This document shows positions 6,655 through 10,994 of a DNA stretch of 10,994 bases, piece by piece. Each line of letters begins with the position of its first letter. Positions within the stretch are counted from its first letter, which is position 1. This DNA comes from Geobacter sp. (GTDB lineage Bacteria > Desulfobacterota > Desulfuromonadia > Geobacterales > Geobacteraceae), in NCBI GenBank assembly GCA_003499925.1, contig DNRQ01000045.1, forward strand, positions 61,574-72,567, given 5' to 3'. Made by a program: the position numbers and the translations under genes. The notes beneath the pieces were generated by a model that saw only the letters and a program-made list of their open reading frames with translations, made no database searches and was not told the DNA's origin.

Positions 6655-6681
6655 TAATCGGTTATATAGTTCGAAACTTTA
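6655..6681 (-). promoter_or_regulatory. Sigma-28 (FliA-type) promoter of cheY operon
   Basis: The minus strand reads TAAAGTTT-N11-ACCGATTA. The -35 box matches the flagellar sigma-28 consensus TAAAGTTT exactly, spacing is the ideal 11 bases, and the -10 box differs from GCCGATAA at two of eight positions. It lies 10 bases past the histidine kinase stop and about 118 bases before the cheY start, so cheY-cheX-cheC-fusion can be transcribed separately from the kinase. Confidence 0.7.
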
Positions 6682-6690
6682 ATGATTAAT

Positions 6691-7722
6691 TCAGTGCCGC
6701 CTGGTCCCTTCCAGCGGCAGCAGCACCGAAAAGCGGCTCCCCTGCCCCGCCTGGCTCTCCACGAAGATTCTCCCGCCGTGCGCCTCCACGATCGCCTTGG
6801 AGATGGTGAGGCCGAGGCCGGTTCCCTTGAAGCCGCGGGCGGCCGTGGCCCGGAAGTACTTGTTGAAGATGCGGGGCACCTCGTCCGGGGGGATACCGAT
6901 CCCGGTATCGCTCACCTCGACGGCGAAGAAACCTTCATGGAGCGCGCTGCTCACCCCGATGGTGCCGCGCCTGGGTGTGAACTTGACCGCGTTGCCGATC
7001 AGGTTGGCGAAGACCCGGGCGATCTGCTTGCCGTCCAGGTTGAGCATCGGCACCTCGGCGCAGAGGTCGCTCAGGAAGGCCGAGCCGTGCACCACCGCCT
7101 CGCGCTGGCCGTCATTGCAGCACCCCTCCAGGAGCACCTGGACGTTGCAGGGCTGCCGGTCGATCTGCAACAGCCCCGCCTCCAGCCGGTAGGCGTCCAG
7201 CACGTCGTCGATCATGGTGAGCATCTTTGCCGAGCTCTTGTCCATCTCCCTGACGAAAAGGTGCAGCGAGGGATCAACCTTCTCGGGCATCTCCTGCAAG
7301 AGCGCCTGCACGTATCCCATGATCACGGTGAGCGGCGACTTGAGGTCGTGGGTCATCATCGCCACGAATTCCTCCCTCTGCCGCTTTTCCCTTCTTTCGC
7401 AGCTGATGTCGCGCAGTTCGAAGAACTCCGCGCAGCCGCCGCCGCTTTCGGGGAGACGGGTGGAACGGACCAGGATCACGTCCCCCTCGATGCTCATCTC
7501 CAGCGGCGTGTCGTGCGAATTCTCGCTCAGCACCCGGTAGATGGGGGTGCGCAGCGGCAGCATGTCCACCCGCCGGCCCAACACCTCGGCACGGCCGATC
7601 CGGAGGATCTCTTCCGCCCTCCGGTTCATGAGCGCCACCCTTCCCGTGCCGTCCAGATGAACGATGCCGGCATCAACCCGCTCCAGCAGCATTTCCGCGA
7701 TATTTTCATTTTTTTCGCGCAT
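6691..7722 (-). CDS. PAS-domain sensor histidine kinase (soluble)
   Basis: A 343-residue kinase without membrane segments. Residues about 8-105 form a PAS-type sensor (AGIVHLDGTGRVALMNRRAE, then LRTPIYRVL and a short connector). The HisKA dimerisation helix has phosphoacceptor H125 in FVAMMTHDLKSPLTVIMGYV. The ATP-binding domain shows N-box NLIGNAVKF (N240, N244), G1 box DTGIGIP (272 on), F box FNKYFR and G2 box GTGLGL (300-305), all intact. The start at 7722 is chosen because GGAGG lies five bases upstream; the frame is open to 7878, but that extension is not PAS-like and covers the candidate promoter. It lies upstream of cheY with its own promoter between. It has no CheA P1/P2/P5 domains, so it is not a CheA. 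CheY as partner is inferred from position only. Confidence 0.9.
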   Translation of the reverse strand: MREKNENIAEMLLERVDAGIVHLDGTGRVALMNRRAEEILRIGRAEVLGRRVDMLPLRTPIYRVLSENSHDTPLEMSIEGDVILVRSTRLPESGGGCAEFFELRDISCERREKRQREEFVAMMTHDLKSPLTVIMGYVQALLQEMPEKVDPSLHLFVREMDKSSAKMLTMIDDVLDAYRLEAGLLQIDRQPCNVQVLLEGCCNDGQREAVVHGSAFLSDLCAEVPMLNLDGKQIARVFANLIGNAVKFTPRRGTIGVSSALHEGFFAVEVSDTGIGIPPDEVPRIFNKYFRATAARGFKGTGLGLTISKAIVEAHGGRIFVESQAGQGSRFSVLLPLEGTRRH

Positions 7723-7760
7723 CGGACCTCCGCCTCTGATACCTGTTCCTTGCCCTTGGC

Positions 7761-7787
7761 TTATCGGATGCCCCAAGCATAGCTTGA
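7761..7787 (-). promoter_or_regulatory. Candidate sigma-28 promoter of the histidine kinase gene
   Basis: The minus strand reads TCAAGCTA-N11-TCCGATAA. The -10 box matches GCCGATAA at 7 of 8 positions, the spacer is the ideal 11 bases, and the -35 box matches TAAAGTTT at 5 of 8. Predicted transcription starts near 7754, giving a leader of about 30 bases that includes the kinase SD. It is weaker than the cheY element but in the correct place. Confidence 0.45.
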
Positions 7788-7863
7788 GCGTGAATTCTTC
7801 AGCCACAAAGTTTAACAGTAATTTTCCGGCAGCAAAGCGGTTGCGGCCGGTTGCCTGCAGATT

Positions 7864-7995
7864 CCTGATTAGTGCCAATCTTCAGCCACTGCCCAAAGCC
7901 CCTCCCCTTCGAGGGGAGGGCCGGGGTGGGGATGGGTAACCTCCCCCTTGAAGGGGGAGGGACAAACAACTGGCTGAAGATTGTACCTGATCAGG
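7864..7995. mobile_element. 132-bp MITE-like element with 25-bp terminal inverted repeats and 8-bp target duplication
   Basis: The left end (CCTGATTAGTGCC...CTTCAGCCA, 7864-7888) and right end (TGGCTGAAGATTG...ATCAGG, 7971-7995) are inverted repeats identical at 21 of 25 positions. Immediately outside both ends is the same octamer TGCAGATT (7856-7863 and 7996-8003), as expected of a transposition target duplication. The interior has no ORF; it carries two palindromes (7901-7919 and 7940-7960, CCTCCCCCTT-G-AAGGGGGAGG) joined by a G-rich linker. This is the structure of a non-autonomous miniature element, mobilised in trans if at all. The parent transposase family cannot be named, since several produce 8-bp duplications. 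Confidence 0.7.
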
Positions 7996-8023
7996 TGCAG
8001 ATTTGAGAGGAAAGTTTTGGGAA

Positions 8024-8124
8024 GCTGATTAGCGATGATCTTGCGCTGAGAATACTTTCCTCGGCTTCAAGGGAGGGTTGGGGGGAGTGTTTGTGCAGCT
8101 TGCTGAAGATTGGCACCGATCAGG
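8024..8124. mobile_element. Decayed second copy of the MITE-like element
   Basis: The right end GCTGAAGATTGGCAC...ATCAGG (8102-8124) is in direct orientation with the right end of the intact copy and inverted at 21 of 23 positions relative to the intact copy's left end. A degenerate left end, CTGATTAG-N5-ATCTT, lies at 8025-8042. Between them is a decayed G-rich core (CTTCAAGGGAGGG). A 9-bp inverted pair GAGGAAAGT/ACTTTCCTC (8007-8015, 8054-8062) straddles its left edge. No convincing target duplication remains. Confidence 0.45.
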
Positions 8125-8156
8125 TGAAGTAAATGGCAGTGCTGACCGGATCGGCT

Positions 8157-8537
8157 CTACGGCTTCTCGATCGGGAAGCCGTTCTTGTACCAGCCGACCA
8201 GGCCGTCCGACATGTGGTAGATCTCCCGGTACCCCTTGGAAGCAAGGAAGCCGGCAGCGGAAGAGGAGCGGGCGCCGACGGCGCAGTACACCAGAAGCGG
8301 CCTGTCTCGCGGGATCTCCTTAACCCTTTTTTCCAGTTCGCCAAGCGGTATCAGCAGCGAGCCGCGCAGGCGTGCCTGACGGTACTCCTCGGGGGTGCGG
8401 ACGTCCAAGAGCACCGTCCTGCCGTTCTTGGCAAGAAGCGCCTTCGCCTGGGTAGAGCTGATGTTGACAACCCCCGCTGCAAAACAGGGAGAGACTGTAA
8501 GCGCGACAAGCGCGACAAGCGCAACAAGCGTCCTCAT
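8157..8537 (-). CDS. Exported single-domain rhodanese-like protein
   Basis: Rhodanese domains carry sulfane sulfur on an active-site cysteine. The 126 residues comprise a signal peptide (MRTLVALVALVALTVSPCFA, likely cut near 20-22) and one rhodanese domain: VNISSTQAKALL, LLDVRTPEEYRQARLRGSLL, the active loop LLVYCAVGARS with Cys85, and GFLASKGYREIYHMSDGLVG at the end. The CxxGxRS loop fits persulfide-carrying rhodaneses of the GlpE/PspE type, and a periplasmic location resembles PspE. The start at 8537 has GAGG close upstream. It begins nine bases after the MBL hydrolase stop, as the last gene of DUF2892-MBL-rhodanese. The signal peptide core is encoded by a 9-bp tandem repeat at 8501-8530. 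The physiological sulfur donor is unknown. Confidence 0.9.
   Translation of the reverse strand: MRTLVALVALVALTVSPCFAAGVVNISSTQAKALLAKNGRTVLLDVRTPEEYRQARLRGSLLIPLGELEKRVKEIPRDRPLLVYCAVGARSSSAAGFLASKGYREIYHMSDGLVGWYKNGFPIEKP
8501..8530 (-). repeat. 9-bp tandem repeat encoding the rhodanese signal-peptide core
   Basis: Three consecutive 9-base units (plus strand GCGCGACAA, GCGCGACAA, GCGCAACAA) plus three further bases encode Leu-Val-Ala repeats in the hydrophobic core of the signal peptide. Because the unit is a multiple of three, slippage would change core length without breaking the frame. Confidence 0.8.
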
Positions 8538-8546
8538 AAAACCTCG

Positions 8547-9377
8547 CTATTCGAATTCCATCGTATATCCCACATATGCCGGCCGGAAGCCGCCGGGGAA
8601 CTCCCTGGCAAGCCTCGCTGCGGCGTCGAAACCGGTGCAGTGGCCGGCGCAGATCTTCTTCACCTTGTAGCGCCTGAGCGCCTGGACGGTCGCCTCGATC
8701 TGTTCCTGTCCGGAAAAGGCCAGGTGGCAGCCGCCGATCACCCCGTACAACTCGTCCACCCCGGTCTTAAGCCGCGCGTGTTCCACCGTGTTCACCACCC
8801 CGGCATGGCAGCAGCCGAGCAGGAGCAGCAGTCCCTTGCTGGTCACTATCACCAGGGACTGGTCGTCCGGAACCCGGTCCCGGTGGCAGCCGGTCATGTC
8901 GCAGAAAAGACCGGCGTCTCCCTCCTCGAACCCGGTGAGGCGCGGCACCTCGCCGGTCAGGAAGATCCCCGGGGCGACCTCGCGAAAGGAGTCGCTGTAG
9001 GAGAAGCTCGCCCCGATGCCGACCAGGAAATCCTCCGAGTACGGAACCCCGATCGATTTGTGCACCCCCTCCCGAAGGGAGTAGCGCCGGGCGAAAACGC
9101 CCGGATGCGCCAGCACCCGCTTGGGACCGCAGCTCTGCAGAAGCGGCCAGAGCCCCCCGGCATGATCGTAGTGCCCGTGCGACAGGACGACCTGCTCCAC
9201 CCGCCTCAAGTCGAGGTTCATGCGCTGGGCGTTGTGCAGCAGCGTCTGCCCCCCGCCGGTGTCAAAGAGGATCGACTCTCCGTCGCGCTCGATGAGGAGT
9301 GCAAAGCCGTGCTCCCCGAGGGTGCCGGAAATGGGGCCCGCACTGTTGTCGCACAGGACCCTGATGCGGCAGCTCAT
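8547..9377 (-). CDS. MBL-fold metallo-hydrolase (COG1237-like)
   Basis: A 276-residue cytoplasmic metallo-beta-lactamase-fold enzyme. The metal site is intact: LSHGHYDHAGG supplies H67, H69, D71 and H72; GCCHAGVVNTV supplies H191; AGHCTGF near the end supplies H246. Early strands AGPISGTLGEHGFALLIE and ILFDTGGGQTLLHNA are typical of the COG1237 group, whose members include dihydropterin-type synthase relatives, so the substrate is open. Cysteines cluster around the site (C189, C190, C217, C243, C247), which would suit a redox or thiol-linked role. The start overlaps the DUF2892 stop by four bases (ATGA), and rhodanese follows nine bases after the stop. By position a sulfur-related hydrolase is plausible, but a persulfide dioxygenase identity is not supported by sequence alone. 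Confidence 0.85.
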   Translation of the reverse strand: MSCRIRVLCDNSAGPISGTLGEHGFALLIERDGESILFDTGGGQTLLHNAQRMNLDLRRVEQVVLSHGHYDHAGGLWPLLQSCGPKRVLAHPGVFARRYSLREGVHKSIGVPYSEDFLVGIGASFSYSDSFREVAPGIFLTGEVPRLTGFEEGDAGLFCDMTGCHRDRVPDDQSLVIVTSKGLLLLLGCCHAGVVNTVEHARLKTGVDELYGVIGGCHLAFSGQEQIEATVQALRRYKVKKICAGHCTGFDAAARLAREFPGGFRPAYVGYTMEFE

Positions 9378-9586
9378 TTGCAGCAGCTTTTCTGCGGCAG
9401 TTTAGGCACTCCGAGCTTGTCCAGGATGACCATCATCGGGCACCAGTTGGTGAAGCCCGACTGCAGCAGGTTCAGCCCGATGAAAGCGGTGAACCAGAGC
9501 CAGCGCGGGTCGTGGAAGTGGGCAAGGGCCAGCGATAGCAGGATAAAGGTGCCGGCGATGAGTCTTAAGAGTCTGTCGATATGCAT
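9374..9586 (-). CDS. DUF2892 / YgaP-type small membrane protein
   Basis: A 70-residue inner-membrane protein of the YgaP transmembrane-domain family. It begins MHIDRLLRLIAG and has two membrane helices (about 7-22 and 29-46, the second WFTAFIGLNLLQSGFTNW), then the family's CPMMVILDKLGVP segment with one Cys, and a Cys-Cys-Lys tail. In E. coli YgaP this module is fused to a rhodanese; here the rhodanese is a separate, exported protein two genes downstream. The start at 9586 has AGGAGGTC seven bases upstream. A longer frame to 9691 would translate repeat sequence and is rejected. It overlaps the MBL gene by four bases, so the pair is probably coupled. Confidence 0.85.
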   Translation of the reverse strand: MHIDRLLRLIAGTFILLSLALAHFHDPRWLWFTAFIGLNLLQSGFTNWCPMMVILDKLGVPKLPQKSCCK

Positions 9587-9644
9587 GTCTTGACCTCCTG
9601 CACTGCCATAAAATTTCCGATCTGTGCCAAGTGACCAACATTCA

Positions 9645-9741
9645 CCCCTTTGAAAAAGGGGGGCGGGGGATTTCGACCCGAATGGCCACATGGTGCCAAG
9701 CCTGCGGCAGGGCTGAACTCCCCCTTTGCAAAGGGGGAGTT
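9645..9741. repeat. C-rich/G-rich palindromes between DUF2892 and C_GCAxxG genes
   Basis: Two hairpins: CCCCTTT-GAA-AAAGGGG at 9645-9661 and a perfect gap-free 26-bp palindrome at 9716-9741 (AACTCCCCCTTTG and its complement). They are separated by about 55 bases containing GGCGGGGGATTT. The style matches the dispersed palindromes at 959-979 and 7940-7960. The second palindrome begins one base past the upstream gene's stop, so it may stabilise that 3' end. Confidence 0.75.
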
Positions 9742-9742
9742 T

Positions 9743-10174
9743 TTACTCCTGCTCCTGGAGCAGCCTCGCCACCTTGCCGGCGACGCTGGCGGTGAGATTG
9801 ACGCACCCTTTCTTGCCGTGGGCCGTGAGGATCTTGCAGCAGGTGGCGCCGTACTCCTTCTTGAACCATTGGTGCAGTTCGCGCGTCATGGCCGCGACCG
9901 CCTTCTTGTCTCCCTCCACGACCAGACCCAGAGCCATGGTTCCCCCGGAGACCGCGCCGCAGATGCAGCCGGCGCCGGAACCGCCCCCGAAGCCCGCGGC
10001 AAGCCGCACCACGTTATCGGGGAGCGTAGGCGCAAAATGCTCCTTCACCGCCGCGAGTACAGCCTCGGCGCAGTGCATCTTCCCGGAACGGTATAATCTC
10101 TCCGCCTCTGAGGCGACCTGCTGCGCCACCTCATCCCCATCAATATATGCAGCACTCTTTCTTGCCCAAAACAT
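9743..10174 (-). CDS. C_GCAxxG_C_C family protein (putative redox protein)
   Basis: A 143-residue soluble protein of the C_GCAxxG_C_C family, which has conserved cysteines and is thought to be redox-active or metal-binding, without an established reaction. Visible motifs: C35 in GKMHCAEAVLAAV, the glycine-rich LAAGFGGGSGAGCICGAVSGG with C70 and C72, then C112/C113 (ATCCKIL) and C124 (KKGCVNL), giving the spaced-cysteine pattern of the family. No signal peptide or membrane segment. The start at 10174 has AAGGAG about 10 bases upstream. It precedes the DUF2892-MBL-rhodanese unit by 156 bases of palindromic repeats, so it may be part of the same transcript or a separate unit. Family call is firm, function is not. 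Confidence 0.85.
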   Translation of the reverse strand: MFWARKSAAYIDGDEVAQQVASEAERLYRSGKMHCAEAVLAAVKEHFAPTLPDNVVRLAAGFGGGSGAGCICGAVSGGTMALGLVVEGDKKAVAAMTRELHQWFKKEYGATCCKILTAHGKKGCVNLTASVAGKVARLLQEQE

Positions 10175-10198
10175 CTCTGAGGACTCCTTGATGATTTT

Positions 10199-10262
10199 TG
10201 CAGGAGCGGCATTCCCGCCGCGATCCCCGCAGCGCTGTCGCGGCAGGAATGCCGCTCCTGCA
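10199..10262. repeat. REP-like long hairpin upstream of the C_GCAxxG gene
   Basis: Arms at 10199-10223 and 10238-10262 are complementary at 24 of 25 positions (TGCAGGAGCGGCATTCC / GGAATGCCGCTCCTGCA plus flanks), with a 14-base loop. The single mismatch is C opposite A. There is no ORF and no T-run on the gene strand. The form is that of a dispersed REP/palindromic element; copy number in the genome cannot be judged here. Confidence 0.8.
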
Positions 10263-10277
10263 GGTGTCGTTTCATCC

Positions 10278-10329
10278 TAATCTTAATCTTAACGCCCTTG
10301 AGCCTCAATCTTAATCTTTATCTTAATCC
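10278..10329. repeat. TAATCT hexamer repeats
   Basis: Two exact adjacent TAATCT units (10278-10289), an interruption with CGCCCTTGAGCC, then CAATCT, TAATCT, TTATCT and TAATCC. The hexamer register restarts after the gap, so this is a decayed short tandem array in the gene-free stretch 10175-10621. Confidence 0.6.
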
Positions 10330-10336
10330 GCCTTTT

Positions 10337-10422
10337 TACATCTCGTTCCCAAGCTCCTGCTTACATCTAGTTCCCAAGCTCCTGCTTACATCTAGTTCCC
10401 AAGCTCCTACTTGGGAACTAGA
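10337..10422. repeat. 25-bp tandem repeats ending in a perfect palindrome
   Basis: Three 25-bp units begin at 10337, 10362 and 10387 (TACATCT-A/C-GTTCCCAAGCTCC). The last runs into a perfect 13-bp inverted repeat, TCTAGTTCCCAAG at 10391-10403 with its complement at 10410-10422 and a 6-base loop. No coding sequence is seen in this stretch. Confidence 0.8.
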
Positions 10423-10476
10423 AACTCAGCAAACCTCGCTTCGCCAAATGCAAAGCTGGAGCTTGGGTCGCTGTTC

Positions 10477-10502
10477 CGTTCCCAAGCTGGAGCTTGGGAA
10501 CG
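10477..10502. repeat. TTCCCAAGCT palindrome
   Basis: CGTTCCCAAGCT-GG-AGCTTGGGAACG is a perfect 12-bp stem with a 2-base loop. Half-sites AGCTTGGG at 10461 and AGCTTGGGAACGAGA at 10521 flank it. It shares the TTCCCAAGCT core with the 25-bp tandem units, so the region holds several copies of one palindromic family. Confidence 0.75.
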
Positions 10503-10556
10503 AGAGTCGAGAGTCAGCTAGAGCTTGGGAACGAGAAGCGCTGGAGTTGGGGAACG

Positions 10557-10626
10557 TTCCTTTTCCTTTTCCTTTTCCTTTTCCTTTTCCTTTTCCTTTT
10601 CCTTTTCCTTTACCTTTTCCTTTACC
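10557..10626. repeat. TTTTCC hexanucleotide array overlapping the permease stop
   Basis: Eleven consecutive six-base units run from 10561 to 10626; the first eight are perfect TTTTCC and the ninth and eleventh are TTTACC. On the coding strand this is an almost pure purine tract (GGAAAA). The permease stop codon TAA at 10622-10624 lies in the last, degenerate unit. Confidence 0.95.
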
Positions 10627-10994
10627 TGTTTTTCCTCTCCTTCCACGACTCCACCATGTAATAGAGGATCGGGATGGTGATCCTGGACAGGGTGGTGGAG
10701 GCGATCTCGCCGCACATCATGGCCAGGGCGAGCCCCTGGAAGATCGGGTCGAATAGTATCACGAAGCTTCCCACCACGACGGCCGCCGCGGTGAGCAGCA
10801 TGGGGCGGAAACGGACCGCACCGGCGTCGATGATCGCCTCGTCCAGCGCCATCCCCTCGCGACGGCGCAGTTCGGCGAAGTCGATCAGGATGATCGAATT
10901 CCTGACGATGATGCCGGCCAGGGCGATGAAGCCGATCATGCTGGTGGCGGTGAAGAAGGCTCCCATGAGCGCGTGCCCCGGCAGGATCCCGATC
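10622..10994 (-). CDS. RND-family efflux permease (C-terminal end, cut by window edge)
   Basis: Inner-membrane proton-driven efflux pump of the AcrB/CzcA superfamily. The 123 visible residues are its C-terminus: ILPGHALMGAFFTATSMIGF, IALAGIIVRNSIILIDFAEL (membrane helix 11 region with the IVRNSI/LIDFA signature), the loop RRREGMALDEAIIDAGAVRF with RPMLLTA, then VVVGSFVILFDPIFQGLALA and a last helix ending TIPILYYMVESW. Full proteins are about 1000-1050 residues, so most of the gene lies beyond 10994. The subfamily (drug or metal) cannot be decided from this piece. The stop is embedded in the TTTTCC array; the next in-frame stop lies 12 bases further on. Confidence 0.9.
   Translation of the reverse strand, partial: IGILPGHALMGAFFTATSMIGFIALAGIIVRNSIILIDFAELRRREGMALDEAIIDAGAVRFRPMLLTAAAVVVGSFVILFDPIFQGLALAMMCGEIASTTLSRITIPILYYMVESWKERKNR

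Noticed and set aside
6682..7782. 366-codon open frame on the plus strand
   Set aside because: Antisense to the histidine kinase, whose H, N, G1 and G2 boxes are intact; the plus-strand translation is His/Gln/Arg-rich with no domain.
7723..7878. N-terminal extension of the histidine kinase
   Set aside because: It lacks PAS or membrane features, would cover the sigma-28-like element, and the internal ATG at 7722 has GGAGG at proper spacing.
8133..9593. 486-codon open frame on the plus strand
   Set aside because: It is antisense to the rhodanese, MBL and DUF2892 genes, which carry clear family motifs and strong ribosome sites; the plus-strand protein has none.
9716..9744. Intrinsic terminator on the plus strand (palindrome followed by TTTTT)
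   Set aside because: No plus-strand gene precedes it, and the T-run overlaps the stop-codon region of the minus-strand gene; on the gene strand no T-run follows the stem.
10518..10715. Lys-Glu repeat protein of 65 codons on the minus strand
   Set aside because: It is the TTTTCC array read in a frame different from the permease, without a ribosome site or non-repeat domain.

Overview
The window is GC-rich and every credible gene lies on the minus strand, so the sequence is read from the right end towards position 1. Protein content and gene order (a TPR secretory protein, then flgB-flgC-fliE-fliF, with a CheY/CheX/CheC cluster upstream) fit a Desulfuromonadia/Geobacteraceae chromosome (Geobacter, Geomonas, Citrifermentans or similar). 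That assignment is inferred from gene families and repeat style, not from a database match.

Layout in transcription order: (1) 10994-10622, C-terminal end of an RND efflux permease. (2) 10621-10175, a gene-free stretch packed with repeats: a hexanucleotide polypurine array abutting the permease stop, TTCCCAAGCT palindromes and 25-bp tandem repeats, a TAATCT array and a 25-bp-stem REP-like hairpin. (3) 10174-8157, a small redox/sulfur-type cluster: a C_GCAxxG_C_C family protein, then a tight unit of a YgaP-type DUF2892 membrane protein, an MBL-fold hydrolase and a secreted single-domain rhodanese. (4) 8156-7723, an intergenic region holding a 132-bp MITE-like element with an exact 8-bp target duplication, a decayed second copy, and a candidate sigma-28 promoter. 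(5) 7722-4633, a signalling block: PAS histidine kinase, CheY, CheX, and a CheC-like protein fused to a receiver domain that has lost its phosphorylation residues. A strong sigma-28-type promoter sits before cheY. (6) 4437-2335, a 700-residue secreted TPR protein with an AMIN-like N-terminus, preceded by a -24/-12 sigma-54 element that nearly touches its start codon. (7) 2220-1, the flagellar basal-body operon flgB-flgC-fliE-fliF (fliF cut by the window edge), driven by a second sigma-54 element, with a 29-bp tandem hairpin array between fliE and fliF.

Functionally, flgB, flgC, fliE and fliF encode the proximal rod, the rod-MS ring adaptor and the MS ring. The CheY/CheX/CheC block supplies a motor-type response regulator and two candidate CheY-P phosphatases. 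The promoter pattern (sigma-54 for structural genes, sigma-28 for kinase and cheY) matches a flagellar hierarchy. The redox cluster and the efflux pump look unrelated to motility and are separated from it by repeat-rich spacers. The most unusual items are the CheC-pseudoreceiver fusion, the possibly leaderless sigma-54 TPR gene, the MITE-like element with its target duplication, and the hairpin array inside the flagellar operon.
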